Origin: Bacteroidales bacterium UBA6401
GTDB taxonomy: Bacteria; Bacteroidota; Bacteroidia; Bacteroidales; UBA932
Direction of reading: 5' to 3'
NCBI GenBank assembly: GCA_002438635.1
Contig: DJPX01000021.1
Coordinates: 15,807-79,806, forward strand
Length of the DNA stretch: 64,000 nt
Under the pieces are notes generated by a model that did no database searches, had not been told where the DNA came from, and worked only from the letters and a program-made list of their open reading frames with translations. Position numbers and translations under genes: made by a program. Below, piece by piece: positions 10,202-19,961 of this stretch; the stretch's first letter is position 1; each line of letters starts with the position of its first letter.

Positions 10202-11005
10202 ATGACGAATTTATTTATATCGAGCACACACAACCCCAAAATAAAAAACTTACTCCTACTTCAACAGAAATCTTCTGAAAGACGCGCACAAAATAAATTT
10301 GTCGCCGAAGGGAAACGAGAATTAAGTCACTGCATAAATGCCGGACTTAAAATTGATTCTATATTTTATTGCCCAGCAATACTGGGCAAAGGCGAAAATG
10401 CAGATATCTTAACGAAACTTTCGAATTCAACCACCAGATATGAAGTAAGTGAAGATGTATATAACAAATTAGCTTACAGAGAAAATACCGAAGGTATACT
10501 AGCGGAAGTATTCACCCCCAAACAAGGTCTAGAAAATTTAAAAATTGGCCCGAAACCTCTAATAATAGTAATGGAAAGTGTCGAAAAGCCGGGAAATTTA
10601 GGGGCGATCCTTAGAAGTGCCGATGCCTGTGGCGCTGATGCCGTGATAGTGTGCGATCCACTTACGGACTTATACAACCCTAACCTTATTAGAAGCAGCA
10701 TAGGTGCCATCTTTACAGTGCCCTGTATAGCCTGTTCCTCTGAAGAATGTATCGAATATCTGAAAAGAAACCATATTCAAATATTAACTGCTCAACTTCA
10801 AGATTCAAGTGTATATTATGACACAGATATGACTTGCGGCACTGCCATAGTCGTAGGAACTGAATCTACAGGGCTCAGCAATTTATGGAGAGATGCAGCA
10901 GATAAACACATACGAATCCCGATGCGGGGCAAACTCGATTCTCTTAATGTATCAGTAAGCGCTGCCATATTACTTTTCGAAGCTCTAAGACAAAGAAATG
11001 GATAA
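10202..11005 (+). CDS. SPOUT-class RNA 2'-O-methyltransferase (TrmH/RlmB-like)
   Basis: This enzyme transfers a methyl group from SAM to a ribose 2'-OH of rRNA or tRNA. The N-terminal domain (about residues 1-95) is the L30e-like substrate-binding part. The SpoU catalytic domain has motif 1 NLGAILRSADACGADAV, motif 2 IVVGTESTGLS, and motif 3 IPMRGKLDSLNVSVSAAI, forming the trefoil knot. The 267-residue length fits. The exact substrate cannot be read from sequence. It overlaps aroE by 8 nt, so the two are cotranscribed. Confidence 0.9.
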   Translation: MTNLFISSTHNPKIKNLLLLQQKSSERRAQNKFVAEGKRELSHCINAGLKIDSIFYCPAILGKGENADILTKLSNSTTRYEVSEDVYNKLAYRENTEGILAEVFTPKQGLENLKIGPKPLIIVMESVEKPGNLGAILRSADACGADAVIVCDPLTDLYNPNLIRSSIGAIFTVPCIACSSEECIEYLKRNHIQILTAQLQDSSVYYDTDMTCGTAIVVGTESTGLSNLWRDAADKHIRIPMRGKLDSLNVSVSAAILLFEALRQRNG

Positions 11006-11663
11006 ATTTGCACTAATAGGCTATCCCATAAAAGATTCATTAAGCCCTCTACTTTTCAAAGCAGCCTACCACGGGAAATATGACTACGACCTTATCGAAT
11101 ATCCTGAATTCGATAAATGTTACTCTATTTTTAAAGAAAATAACTACCGAGCCGTTAATGTTACAGCTCCATTTAAAACGCAAGCCCTAGAAGCCGCCGA
11201 CATTTTATCAAAAGAATGTCTTGAATGTGGCGCCGCCAATATCCTTCTAAAAACAGAAAGTGGCATAAAAGCGTTCAATTCCGATTTTCTAGCACTTAAA
11301 AAGTTACTAACTGGTAGTAAAAGTGTTATAGTAATAGGAGGTGGTGGTGCAGGTAAAGCTGCATTGGCCGCGGCACGCTCCATTGGCATTACTCCCCTGC
11401 TGTTACATCATGATGAACTCCAAGGACGCAATATAGAGGCAGACACCATAGTATGCACACTTCCCCATTATGCTCCGGGCATAGAAAACATACATTGTAA
11501 TACCCTCATCGAGGCTAACTATAAAACTCCATCCTGCAACTCATTAAAGAATGTAAAAAATTATATCCCAGGAACCACTTGGTTAAAAGAGCAGGCTATC
11601 CTAGGATATGAACTAATGTGTGGCGAGCAGCCAGATACTGATGCTATACGAAAGTCTATTTAA
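10998..11663 (+). CDS. aroE: Shikimate dehydrogenase (short form)
   Basis: AroE reduces 3-dehydroshikimate with NADPH. The substrate site is visible as SLSP at 14-17, catalytic K60 in NVTAPFK, N81 and D96 in AFNSDF. The nucleotide loop GGGGAGKA is at 114-121. At 221 residues it is shorter than the usual 260-280: the region after the Rossmann loop is compressed, and the basic patch that usually binds the NADP phosphate is not obvious. All catalytic residues are kept, so it is probably active. It overlaps the methyltransferase upstream by 8 nt and convergent exonuclease III by 8 nt. Confidence 0.87.
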   Translation: MDKFALIGYPIKDSLSPLLFKAAYHGKYDYDLIEYPEFDKCYSIFKENNYRAVNVTAPFKTQALEAADILSKECLECGAANILLKTESGIKAFNSDFLALKKLLTGSKSVIVIGGGGAGKAALAAARSIGITPLLLHHDELQGRNIEADTIVCTLPHYAPGIENIHCNTLIEANYKTPSCNSLKNVKNYIPGTTWLKEQAILGYELMCGEQPDTDAIRKSI

Positions 11664-12414
11664 GAATCAAACCGACAGGGCAATGGTCGGAACCCATTAT
11701 ATCCGTATAAATCTGTGTAGAGTCAATATGCGACTTTAACGACTCGCTAACTAAAAAATAATCTATACGCCAACCGGCATTCCGAAATCGGGCACCTCCA
11801 CGATAAGACCACCAACTATATTTTACTTCCTCGGGGTGTTGATATCGCCATGTATCGATAAATCCAGAATTCAGCATCTGAGTCATCTTTTCCCTTTCAG
11901 CATCAGTAAAGCCTGCACTTTGATGATTCGAAGACGGATTTTTAATATCTATCTCATTGTGAGCAACATTAAAGTCTCCACACACCACAACAGGCTTTCT
12001 TTTGTTTAATTCGCCCAGATAAGCCCTGAAATCATCCTCCCACTGCATGCGATAATCAAGACGCCTCAAACCCTCTTGAGAATTAGGGACATAAACATTG
12101 ACCAGGAAAAACTCGGCCAATTCTAACGTCTCCACACGCCCTTCGTGATCGTGAATATCCATATCCATCCCGTTGTGAACGGATATAACAGGTAATCTGC
12201 TATATACTACTGTTCCCGAGTAACCTGGACGGTCGGCATAATTCCAATACGAAGTATAGCCGGGGAATTCCAAATCTATCTGCCCCTCCTTCAACTTTGT
12301 CTCTTGCAAGCACACGAAATCGGCATCAAACGAATTGAAAATATCTGCGAATCCTTTTCCTACTATGGCTCTAAGTCCATTCACATTCCAACTGATCAAC
12401 TTTACAGGCTCCAT
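11656..12414 (-). CDS. xth: Exodeoxyribonuclease III (AP endonuclease)
   Basis: This Mg-dependent AP endonuclease and 3' exonuclease acts in base-excision repair. The family motifs appear in order: NVNGLRA at the N-terminus, [22 protein letters not shown] with the catalytic Asp/Asn, the IDY/F strand, and SDHCPVGL with the terminal Asp-His pair. The 252-residue length is typical. Its start overlaps the end of cysS by 13 nt, so it is probably translated from the cysS transcript. No signal peptide is present, unlike the related-fold lipoprotein at 14850-15626. Confidence 0.94.
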   Translation of the reverse strand: MEPVKLISWNVNGLRAIVGKGFADIFNSFDADFVCLQETKLKEGQIDLEFPGYTSYWNYADRPGYSGTVVYSRLPVISVHNGMDMDIHDHEGRVETLELAEFFLVNVYVPNSQEGLRRLDYRMQWEDDFRAYLGELNKRKPVVVCGDFNVAHNEIDIKNPSSNHQSAGFTDAEREKMTQMLNSGFIDTWRYQHPEEVKYSWWSYRGGARFRNAGWRIDYFLVSESLKSHIDSTQIYTDIMGSDHCPVGLILK

Positions 12415-13922
12415 TCAGATCCGTCTTTAGTGTCTTTAACTTTAATGCCCAATTCTTTAAGTGTGTCCCGTATATGATCTGACGTAGCCCAATCTTTATT
12501 CGCCTTTGCAACAGCTCTTTGTTCGAAAATCATCTGCATCAGCCCATCTATAACACCGGTATTGGCGCCCATACTTTCCTCATCCCTTAGGCCAAGCACA
12601 CCGAAGACTACATCGTCAAAAATCTGGACAAGCGTCTTTATATCACCTTCGGACAATTTTACGCTTCCTGCTTTGGCTCCATTTATAAGCCTAACGGCTT
12701 CAAAAAGATAGGATAATGTTCCAGGGGTATTTAAGTCATCACAAAGAGTATCGTACACGCCTTCAAAAACAGATTTTACCTCTGGCGAAGTGGCCGGACA
12801 TGTATCTGGAGCGATGGCCGAAGACAAGTCACCATAAACATAGTCAGGACATTTACGAGAGACTAAAGCATAAAGCGTGCGCGCCGCCTGCATTAACTTT
12901 TCCAACCCTTTTTGCGCAGCCTGAAGAGCTTCATTGGAAAAATCCAAAGTCCCACGATAATGCGCCTGTAAAATAAAAAATCTTACTGTCATAGGGCTAT
13001 AGGCCTGAGTTAGTTTCGGATGCTGACCGCTAAACATCTGAGGAAGCGTTATGAAATTCCCCAGGCTCTTTCCCATCTTCTGCCCATTAATGGTAATCAT
13101 ATTATTATGAACCCAGTAATGCACGCCCTCAGTTCCACGACAAGCCACATTTTGGGCGATTTCGCACTCATGGTGTGGGAACATAAGATCCATACCTCCA
13201 CCATGTATGTCGAACACCTCGCCCAAGTACTTCTCTCCCATAACGGAACACTCTAAGTGCCACCCCGGGAAACCTTCACTCCATGGTGATGGCCAATGCA
13301 TAATATGCTCCGGATCTGCCTTTTTCCATAGCGCGAAGTCATAAGGAGCACGTTTGTCCTCTTGTCCATCCAATTCGCGCGTTCCTTCCATGGTATCTTC
13401 CAGATTACGACCACTCAATACTCCATAATGATGATGCTCGTTATACTTTTTAACATCAAAATACACACTGCCATTACTTATATATGCATATCCTGCATTC
13501 AAAATACGTTTTACGGCCTCAATCTGCTCCACGATATGTCCACTCGCACGAGGCTCGATACTTGGAGGGGCCACATTTAATTGACGCATGGCTTCGTGAT
13601 ATCGAAAAGTGTATGTCTGAGCTATCTCCATAGGTTCAAGCTGCTCCAGACGAGCCTTCTTCGCTATTTTATCTTCTCCTGAGTCCGCATCGTGTTCCAA
13701 ATGTCCTACGTCAGTTATGTTACGAACATATCGCACTTTATAGCCTAGATGACGTAAAAGCTTGAATAGTACATCAAATGTCACTCCTGGTCTAGCGTGT
13801 CCTAAATGCGCATCACCATAAACGGTAGGGCCACACACATACATTCCAACATGGCCTGGATCTATAGGTTTGAACACCTCTTTTTGTCGTGTCCTTGTAT
13901 TAGTTAAACGAAGTACTCTCAT
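12402..13922 (-). CDS. cysS: Cysteinyl-tRNA synthetase
   Basis: CysS charges tRNA-Cys. The class I signature HIGH appears as HLGH near residue 41, after the zinc-ligand cysteine in YVCGPTVY. Further zinc ligands appear in the segment containing HLECSVM and [13 protein letters not shown] appears as KMGKS. At 506 residues it is slightly longer than the E. coli enzyme (461). It shares a compact 63-bp intergenic region with folD and overlaps exonuclease III downstream. Confidence 0.96.
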   Translation of the reverse strand: MRVLRLTNTRTRQKEVFKPIDPGHVGMYVCGPTVYGDAHLGHARPGVTFDVLFKLLRHLGYKVRYVRNITDVGHLEHDADSGEDKIAKKARLEQLEPMEIAQTYTFRYHEAMRQLNVAPPSIEPRASGHIVEQIEAVKRILNAGYAYISNGSVYFDVKKYNEHHHYGVLSGRNLEDTMEGTRELDGQEDKRAPYDFALWKKADPEHIMHWPSPWSEGFPGWHLECSVMGEKYLGEVFDIHGGGMDLMFPHHECEIAQNVACRGTEGVHYWVHNNMITINGQKMGKSLGNFITLPQMFSGQHPKLTQAYSPMTVRFFILQAHYRGTLDFSNEALQAAQKGLEKLMQAARTLYALVSRKCPDYVYGDLSSAIAPDTCPATSPEVKSVFEGVYDTLCDDLNTPGTLSYLFEAVRLINGAKAGSVKLSEGDIKTLVQIFDDVVFGVLGLRDEESMGANTGVIDGLMQMIFEQRAVAKANKDWATSDHIRDTLKELGIKVKDTKDGSEWSL

Positions 13923-13952
13923 ATAATAAAGTCAACTTAATTTCACAACCTA

Positions 13953-13981
13953 CGAAGATACGAATTTTATTGCTATCTTCG
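13953..13981. promoter_or_regulatory. Divergent overlapping promoters for cysS and folD
   Basis: CGAAGATA (13953-13960) and TATCTTCG (13974-13981) are a perfect 8-bp inverted repeat with a 13-bp spacer. Each arm reads as a one-mismatch TAnnTTTG box pointing outward to its own gene. The folD box ends 4 nt before its GTG start, predicting a leaderless message. The cysS box leaves a gap of about 30 nt. With a 13-bp spacer the two polymerases could not both bind. A palindromic operator is the alternative reading. Confidence 0.5.
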
Positions 13982-13985
13982 CAGC

Positions 13986-14849
13986 GTGATTTTAAGCGGA
14001 AAAGAATTATCTGATAATATCAAGTCGCAATTAGCTCAAGAAGTAGCGACTTTCCCGGCCAAATATGGACGAGTACCACATTTGGCCGTAGTACTCGTAG
14101 GCGATGACCCGGCGAGTGCCACTTATGTTCGCAATAAAGGTAAAGCTTGCGAAAAAATTGGCATCCATAATACTACCATACATTTACCAGCTGAAACCAG
14201 TGAAGAAACGCTTTTAGAACAGATTCGCCTACTAAACGAAGACGATGGCGTGGATGGCATACTGGTTCAACTACCACTTCCTCCACACATCGACGAGTTA
14301 AAAGCACTTTATGCTATTGCACGTGAAAAGGATGTGGACGGATTTCATCCGGAGAATGTAGCCGCCCTATGGAGACGACGCACAAAGCCCGAAACTAATC
14401 CCCAATACTGTGTACCATGCACACCTCGAGGGATTATAAGGCTTTTAAAAGCGGCCAATGTTGACATTGATGGGAAAAGAGCCGTTGTGGTAGGAAGGAG
14501 CAACATAGTGGGACTACCTGTTGCGAAACTTCTACTTAATGAAAATGCCACGGTAACCATTTGCCATTCTCACACAAAAGACTTGGCTCAGATAACAAGA
14601 GAAGCTGATATTCTGGTAGTCGCCGTAGGGAAACCTCACTTCATAACGTCGGAAATGGTAAAAAAGGGGGCCGTAGTCATAGATGTCGGTATTGATCGTA
14701 CTCCTGAGGGCAAACTCTGCGGAGATGTCGATTTCGAAAGTGTGAAAGATAAAGCCAGCGTCATAACTCCAGTCCCAGGAGGGGTAGGGCCTATGACAAT
14801 CTGCTCTCTTATGGAAAATACGATAGATTGCTTTATTAATAGGCAATGA
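13986..14849 (+). CDS. folD: Bifunctional methylenetetrahydrofolate dehydrogenase/cyclohydrolase
   Basis: FolD interconverts methylene-, methenyl- and formyl-tetrahydrofolate. Motifs include the catalytic lysine in the YVRNKGKACEKIGI segment, QLPLP, KDVDGFHP, the Rossmann loop VGRSNIVGLPVAKLL, and the C-terminal PVPGGVGPMT. The 287-residue length is standard. The start is GTG at 13986; no upstream in-frame ATG is available, and family proteins begin at this point. The stop directly abuts that of the convergent lipoprotein gene. Confidence 0.95.
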   Translation: MILSGKELSDNIKSQLAQEVATFPAKYGRVPHLAVVLVGDDPASATYVRNKGKACEKIGIHNTTIHLPAETSEETLLEQIRLLNEDDGVDGILVQLPLPPHIDELKALYAIAREKDVDGFHPENVAALWRRRTKPETNPQYCVPCTPRGIIRLLKAANVDIDGKRAVVVGRSNIVGLPVAKLLLNENATVTICHSHTKDLAQITREADILVVAVGKPHFITSEMVKKGAVVIDVGIDRTPEGKLCGDVDFESVKDKASVITPVPGGVGPMTICSLMENTIDCFINRQ

Positions 14850-15626
14850 CTACTCCCTAAGCACAACGGAAACAGCTAAATGATCAGAAGCCTGCTCTGG
14901 GGAGTTGCCATCAAAATCCTTTACCATCGAGCTACTCTCACACCTTAATCTGGAATTCTTTAACACAAATACATAGTCGATGCATGCTCGCGGTGCATCA
15001 CTGGGGTAGCTATACTCTAATGGACTTACTATTTGCCAATTCTCCATAAACATAGCTATGACTTCACTTTGTGGCGTCGCATTAAAATCCCCACATAAAA
15101 CCACTTCCTTGCCGCTGTTTTTTGCACGCGAGCGTAAAATTGAATCCACGATATGCCCTTGCTCCATACGTGATACTACGCTCGAAAACTCCAGATGCGT
15201 TACTGCAAATATAATATCTTCCGTTTCTGCTATACATAAAGCACGAGGTTCACTTCCCTCTCCTTTAGGAAGATGTACAAGCTCCGAATTCAAGATTCTA
15301 TGGCTTGGCCCTACAAGCAATCCTATTCCATATTTTCCTCCCTGAAAAGGCATCGAAGGAGCAAATACCATCTGATATCCAGCAGGGAGTTTATTCTTTA
15401 ATTCCTCTAACTGGAACACTCCTCCTGTTCTAACAGTACAACTGTCCAATTCGCAAAGCCCGACATAATCAGCATGATGCTTTCTCAACATATCAGCAAT
15501 CATCTCTGTACTATTTACTTCCGACTTGGAAAAAACACCCACATTATAACTGACTATATTAATAGTCCGTCCACAAGAGCAGAACAAAAATACTACGCTC
15601 AAAAGCGTCACACACTTATTTTTCAT
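14850..15626 (-). CDS. Exported lipoprotein of the endonuclease/exonuclease/phosphatase fold
   Basis: The 258-residue product has a lipoprotein signal with lipobox FCSC (C18), so it is predicted to be anchored in the envelope. The mature part has the EEP fold: NIVSYNVG at the start, a glutamate in LCELDS, GDFNATP, and the final SDHLAVSVV. These proteins are metal-dependent phosphodiesterases. The substrate could be nucleic acid or a phospholipid or inositol phosphate, and the sequence does not say which. The predicted promoter ends 7 nt before the ATG. The 3' end abuts folD. Confidence 0.85.
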   Translation of the reverse strand: MKNKCVTLLSVVFLFCSCGRTINIVSYNVGVFSKSEVNSTEMIADMLRKHHADYVGLCELDSCTVRTGGVFQLEELKNKLPAGYQMVFAPSMPFQGGKYGIGLLVGPSHRILNSELVHLPKGEGSEPRALCIAETEDIIFAVTHLEFSSVVSRMEQGHIVDSILRSRAKNSGKEVVLCGDFNATPQSEVIAMFMENWQIVSPLEYSYPSDAPRACIDYVFVLKNSRLRCESSSMVKDFDGNSPEQASDHLAVSVVLRE

Positions 15627-15633
15627 AACAGAG

Positions 15634-15664
15634 CGAATATACTATCATTTCGCGGGAAAACAAA
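15634..15664 (-). promoter_or_regulatory. Promoter of the EEP lipoprotein gene (leaderless type)
   Basis: On the minus strand the -33 element TTTG (15661-15664) is followed after 19 nt by TATATTCG (15634-15641), a one-mismatch -7 box. The box ends 7 nt before the ATG at 15626. This is one of the best-formed promoters in the window and predicts a 5' UTR of 0-4 nt. Confidence 0.65.
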
Positions 15665-15788
15665 CTCCGGTTCCTTATACCATTAAACTCTGTGCCTTAC
15701 TTTATCCACCAAATAAAACAACATTTGAGTTTCGCTATACGCACGACCATTTACTTGAAAAACCTTAGTTAGACTATCGTCAAGAGGA

Positions 15789-15837
15789 ACCAAAAAGATT
15801 TACTAAGATGATGCAGGTTATTTTTTGAAAGTTACTA
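15789..15837 (+). repeat. Fragment of dispersed repeat (right end of copy A type)
   Basis: These 49 bases match the reverse complement of 42831-42879 at 48 of 49 positions and end in GGTTATTTTTTGAA plus GTTACTA. The rest of the element is not recognisable upstream, so this is a truncated copy. It lies in the 275-bp gap between two divergent genes; otherwise the gap holds only their promoters. Confidence 0.75.
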
Positions 15838-15889
15838 TAAAAGTGCAGGCAAAAAAGTCACAGACAGGGGCGTTTCACGGGAAATTTCT

Positions 15890-15897
15890 TAAATTTG
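15890..15897 (+). promoter_or_regulatory. -7 box of the COG4299 acyltransferase (leaderless type)
   Basis: TAAATTTG fully matches TAnnTTTG and ends only 4 nt before the ATG at 15902. No TTTG is present at the expected -33 spacing. Confidence 0.55.
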
Positions 15898-15901
15898 GAT
15901 T

Positions 15902-17008
15902 ATGGAAAATAAAAGACTTGAAAGCCTCGATGCCTTTAGAGGTTTTGATATGATATGGATAATGGGTTTATCCTCAATCGTGTATGTCATTTGCTCATTA
16001 TTCCCTGGTGGAAGTGACTGTTTTTTAGCGCAACAGATGGACCACGTGGACTGGAACGGATTGGCCTTTATGGATTTGATATTCCCCACATTCCTATTCA
16101 TAGCCGGCATCTCATTTCCTTATTCACTTGCCAAACAAAAGAGCCTCGGACATAACAATAAAGATATACATCTAAAAATATTCCGACGAGCTTTTACTCT
16201 TGTTCTGTTCGGGCTTATTTATAATGGATTCCTATACGATTTCGACCTCTCCCAACAGCGCTGGTGCAGCGTACTGGGAAGAATAGGATTGGCATGGATG
16301 ATAGCAGCACTTCTCTACATCCATTGTTCAAGAAATGCTAGAATCGCTATATGTGCTCTGCTCTTAGTTGGATACTATCTATTAATGCGATTCGTCAAAG
16401 TACCTGGAGCTCCGCTCGATGCGGATCCATTTTCACTTGAATGGAACTTGGCCGGATATATTGACAGAAAAATTATGCCTGGCGTACTTTATAGGGACAT
16501 ATTCGACCCAGAAGGGCTACTGGGATTAGTACCGGCAAGCGCTACTGCTATGATGGGCATGTTTACAGGAGAATTCGTAAAAGAGCACAAAGGAGATGGT
16601 GGTAAGAAAACCCGGATAATGCTCGCTTCTGCGGCTGCATTACTACTCATAGGACTACTTTGGAACTTCATTTTTCCTATAAACAAAAACTTATGGAGTA
16701 GTAGTTTCGCCTGTGTAGTTGGCGCGTATTCATTGGCCCTGTTTTCTATATTCTATTATATAATAGATGTAAAAGGACATCGTAAATGGGCCTTCCCTTT
16801 TAAAGTGGTAGGGATGAACTCCATCACCATATATATGGCTATGGTATTTATAGATTTTAGTTACACAGCAAGACAACTCCTTCACGGAGTAATGGGACTG
16901 CTCCCTAATGAAACAGCATCACGGCTTGTCCTTATTATGGGAATGTTCCTACTAAGATGGTTATTTGTCTATTTCCTCTATAAAAAGAAGATATTCCTAA
17001 AGGTCTAG
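15902..17008 (+). CDS. Membrane acyltransferase, COG4299/DUF5009 (HGSNAT-like)
   Basis: This 368-residue integral membrane protein has about ten hydrophobic segments. The N-terminus RLESLDAFRGFDM is the family hallmark, followed by WNGLAFMDLIFPTFLFIAG with the conserved D-L-I-F-P-x-F. Relatives include human heparan-alpha-glucosaminide N-acetyltransferase and bacterial NagX, which are thought to transfer acetyl groups to amino sugars across the membrane. The substrate here is unknown; the polysaccharide genes that follow on the other strand make a sugar plausible. Its TAG stop forms the palindrome CTAG with the stop of convergent manC. Confidence 0.87.
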   Translation: MENKRLESLDAFRGFDMIWIMGLSSIVYVICSLFPGGSDCFLAQQMDHVDWNGLAFMDLIFPTFLFIAGISFPYSLAKQKSLGHNNKDIHLKIFRRAFTLVLFGLIYNGFLYDFDLSQQRWCSVLGRIGLAWMIAALLYIHCSRNARIAICALLLVGYYLLMRFVKVPGAPLDADPFSLEWNLAGYIDRKIMPGVLYRDIFDPEGLLGLVPASATAMMGMFTGEFVKEHKGDGGKKTRIMLASAAALLLIGLLWNFIFPINKNLWSSSFACVVGAYSLALFSIFYYIIDVKGHRKWAFPFKVVGMNSITIYMAMVFIDFSYTARQLLHGVMGLLPNETASRLVLIMGMFLLRWLFVYFLYKKKIFLKV

Positions 17009-18027
17009 ACGAACTCCTTTATCTCCTGCTCTCTATCTAATGGACACACCAGAATGCGTCCACCCTTAACTGCTATAATATAATTATTTAAGCCTACAGC
17101 TATAAGACGTTGGCCTTCTTCAATCGCACAAAAACAATTTTTACAATCATGAAGTTCAATAGTCCCGACATTCTGACGATACTCCCTTAATGAGCCCCAC
17201 GTGCCCAAATCACTCCATCCCAAATCTTCAGCTTCCACGTAAATATTCTTAGACTTCTCCATTACGGCGTAATCTATAGAAATCTTTTCACAGGTCGGGA
17301 ATAGCTCTCTCAATTTTTGTTCTTCTTGTTCTGTATAGAAATAAGGGGCCAACTCGTCCATTACACTGCATATTTGAGGAGCATGCTTTTCTAACTCGTA
17401 CAAAATCGTACTTACTTTCCAGACAAAGATGCCAGCATTCCAAAAATATCTTCCCGATGCCAAATATGCCTTAGCCGTCTTAAGGTCAGGCTTCTCGCAA
17501 AACTGCTGAACCTTAAGTATTTTCCCTATCTCAGGCTTATCTGCACATATATAACCGTATCCTGTTTCGGGCCTTGTCGGTTCTATGCCAATCGTCACAA
17601 TTCTATTCTCTTTACTCTCGGACACAAATCCAACAGCATCTCTTATTACACGAGTAAAGACATCGGTTTTCAAAACCATAGCATCGGATGGAGCCACTAC
17701 AACAGCCGCATCCGGATGATGAAGAGCTATTTTACTACAAGCATACGCTATACACGGAGCCGTATTCCTTCCGATTGGCTCAAGTAAAATGTGTTCAGTG
17801 AGAATATCGGGCAACTGCTCCCTGACAATATCGGAATAATGCTCTGATGTTACTATCCATATATCGTTTATAGAGCATACAGGCAAAAATCTATCGACAG
17901 TCATCTGTATAAGAGTCTTACCTACTCCCAAAACATCCACGAACTGTTTAGGCAAATCCGGGGTGCTTAACGGCCATAGACGGGAACCTATTCCCCCAGC
18001 CATTATGACTACTTGAACATCCGACAT
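17005..18027 (-). CDS. manC: Mannose-1-phosphate guanylyltransferase
   Basis: ManC makes GDP-mannose from mannose-1-phosphate and GTP. The nucleotidyltransferase signature MAGGIGSRLWPLS is at residues 9-21, with PKQF just after. Later motifs include EPIGRNTAPC, PETGYGYI, FCEKPD, WNAGIF and the DYAVMEKS segment. At 340 residues it lacks the C-terminal isomerase domain found in bifunctional enzymes. It starts inside the stop of the CapD-like gene (TAATG overlap), so the two form a surface-polysaccharide operon. Confidence 0.92.
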   Translation of the reverse strand: MSDVQVVIMAGGIGSRLWPLSTPDLPKQFVDVLGVGKTLIQMTVDRFLPVCSINDIWIVTSEHYSDIVREQLPDILTEHILLEPIGRNTAPCIAYACSKIALHHPDAAVVVAPSDAMVLKTDVFTRVIRDAVGFVSESKENRIVTIGIEPTRPETGYGYICADKPEIGKILKVQQFCEKPDLKTAKAYLASGRYFWNAGIFVWKVSTILYELEKHAPQICSVMDELAPYFYTEQEEQKLRELFPTCEKISIDYAVMEKSKNIYVEAEDLGWSDLGTWGSLREYRQNVGTIELHDCKNCFCAIEEGQRLIAVGLNNYIIAVKGGRILVCPLDREQEIKEFV

Positions 18028-19934
18028 TATCTTCTATCTAAGACTGAATATTTAGAGTGATTACTGATAAATTCCGGAACAATCTTCTTCATCTTCCCTA
18101 CGATGGCCATATCATCATAGGTGTTAGCCTCTTCTATGAGCGAAGCGATTTCCTGCGCTATTACATCGAATTCATACTCACGTACGCTGGCAATCCTGAT
18201 TTTCTCGTGGAAAGATGGTTTCGTAGTCTCCTCGACATTAAGCAATTCTTCATAAAGTTTCTCCCCATCACGAAGTCCGGTGTATTCTATCTGTACATCA
18301 CGAGCACCACTTAAAAAAATCATTCGCTTCGCCAAGTCCGCAATCTTGACTGGTTTACCCATATCAAAAACAAATATCTCACCGCCTTTCCCTTTAGTAC
18401 CTGCTTCCAAGACTAACTTACACGCTTCGGGGATCAACATAAAGTAGCGGATTATATCCGGGTGTGTAACAGTCACAGGTCCCCCGGCCTCAATCTGTTT
18501 TCTAAATATAGGAATTACCGAGCCATTAGAGCCTAACACATTTCCAAAGCGAGTAGTAACAAACTGTGTATGGCCCTTAATTTTACCCTCTTCTTCAGCT
18601 TTATTAAGACTCTGCACATAGATCTCGCATATACGTTTAGAACATCCCATCACATTGGTAGGATTCACGGCCTTATCCGTAGAGACCATCACAAACTTAT
18701 CTACTCCATATTCTACAGACAAATCAGCTATATTCTTTGTCCCTCTTACATTATTATGTATAGCAGCACTAGGATTATCTTCCATCATAGGCACATGCTT
18801 ATATGCTGCCGCATGAAAAACATACTGTGGCCTATATGTTTGGAACAACACATTCATACGATTTCTAGAATCGATAGATGAAACGATAGTGTGCGCCTTT
18901 ATATCCGGGAAATCGGCAGCCAGCATACGCCGTATATCATGTTGAGGTGTCTCCGCTTGATCAATGAGTATTAATTCTGCAGGCTTGAATGAAGCAATTT
19001 GACGAACGAGTTCGCTACCTATACTCCCTGCGGAACCGGTTATCATAATACGCTTTCCTCTAAGTTCATTAGAAATGGTATCCATATCCACCTGAATCTG
19101 TTCGCGGGGTAAGAGGTCCTCGATCTTTACTTCTCGTATCGCATATTTGCCTAATTTTTCGGCATCTGATAGAGACTGCTCCATTAGTAGCCTGACGCCA
19201 GAGTCAATGATACAGTTATGAAGTGCTTCATTAGACTTAACTTCTTCTACCCTGTTTATTGGAACAAGTACTGCCTTAATATTATTCTTCGTCAAAACAT
19301 CTCCCAAGGAAGAATCTGCTTTATAAACTTTCTCTCCAAGAAGTGAATCCGTTCTTATAGAAGAATCGTGCGAAATAAAACCGCGCAAAAGATACTTAGC
19401 GGGCTTTTCACTTCTAATTCTCTTTGCTAGAGATACACCACCATCTCCTATACCATAGACAAGGACATTTTCAGCATTGTCCGTGCGAAAACGGTCATAC
19501 ATTATCTTAACCATTATACGCATTCCCCACATCAAGACGATGGCAGAAAGTACCGCGGTGATGATAAATCGGAAATTAAACAGAAATGTCGATGGTCTAC
19601 CCCATAAGTATTGAACCATATAACAGCAACCGGCTGATAACAACATTGATATTCCGACACGTAATAAATCCGAAAAAGACGAATATCTTATTATGCCGCT
19701 GTATGTTCTAAAAATCCTAAAGAATGCTATATGAATTACAAGAAATACCGCTAAGGTCTTGAGCAATGAAAGACCATCCAAATCCAGTGCCCTTCTATTG
19801 TAAAAGAAAAATGTCAAAAAATATGCTACTAGCACTATACAACAGTCTAGTAGCAATATAGTCCAATGTGGAAGTGACCTGTGATTAAAATACCAGTCGG
19901 AAATATGGAATAACGATTTCTCCGTTTTTTTCAT
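18027..19934 (-). CDS. Polysaccharide nucleotide-sugar epimerase/dehydratase (CapD/WbpM/PglF type)
   Basis: The 635-residue protein has four N-terminal membrane helices (about residues 20-130). A first Rossmann-like CoA-binding domain (LVYGIGDGGVSLAKRI) follows, then a second SDR domain with TGSAGSIGSELVRQI near residue 300. The TDKAVNPTNVMGCSKR segment has T-D-K-A in place of the usual S-x-Y-x-x-K, as in WbpM/PglF. Such enzymes make 4-keto-6-deoxy amino sugars for capsule, O-antigen or glycoprotein. It is the first gene of the pair with manC and has its own -7 box at 19962-19969. Confidence 0.9.
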   Translation of the reverse strand: MKKTEKSLFHISDWYFNHRSLPHWTILLLDCCIVLVAYFLTFFFYNRRALDLDGLSLLKTLAVFLVIHIAFFRIFRTYSGIIRYSSFSDLLRVGISMLLSAGCCYMVQYLWGRPSTFLFNFRFIITAVLSAIVLMWGMRIMVKIMYDRFRTDNAENVLVYGIGDGGVSLAKRIRSEKPAKYLLRGFISHDSSIRTDSLLGEKVYKADSSLGDVLTKNNIKAVLVPINRVEEVKSNEALHNCIIDSGVRLLMEQSLSDAEKLGKYAIREVKIEDLLPREQIQVDMDTISNELRGKRIMITGSAGSIGSELVRQIASFKPAELILIDQAETPQHDIRRMLAADFPDIKAHTIVSSIDSRNRMNVLFQTYRPQYVFHAAAYKHVPMMEDNPSAAIHNNVRGTKNIADLSVEYGVDKFVMVSTDKAVNPTNVMGCSKRICEIYVQSLNKAEEEGKIKGHTQFVTTRFGNVLGSNGSVIPIFRKQIEAGGPVTVTHPDIIRYFMLIPEACKLVLEAGTKGKGGEIFVFDMGKPVKIADLAKRMIFLSGARDVQIEYTGLRDGEKLYEELLNVEETTKPSFHEKIRIASVREYEFDVIAQEIASLIEEANTYDDMAIVGKMKKIVPEFISNHSKYSVLDRR

Positions 19935-19961
19935 TTGTCTACAATTTTAGTACATCTCTCA

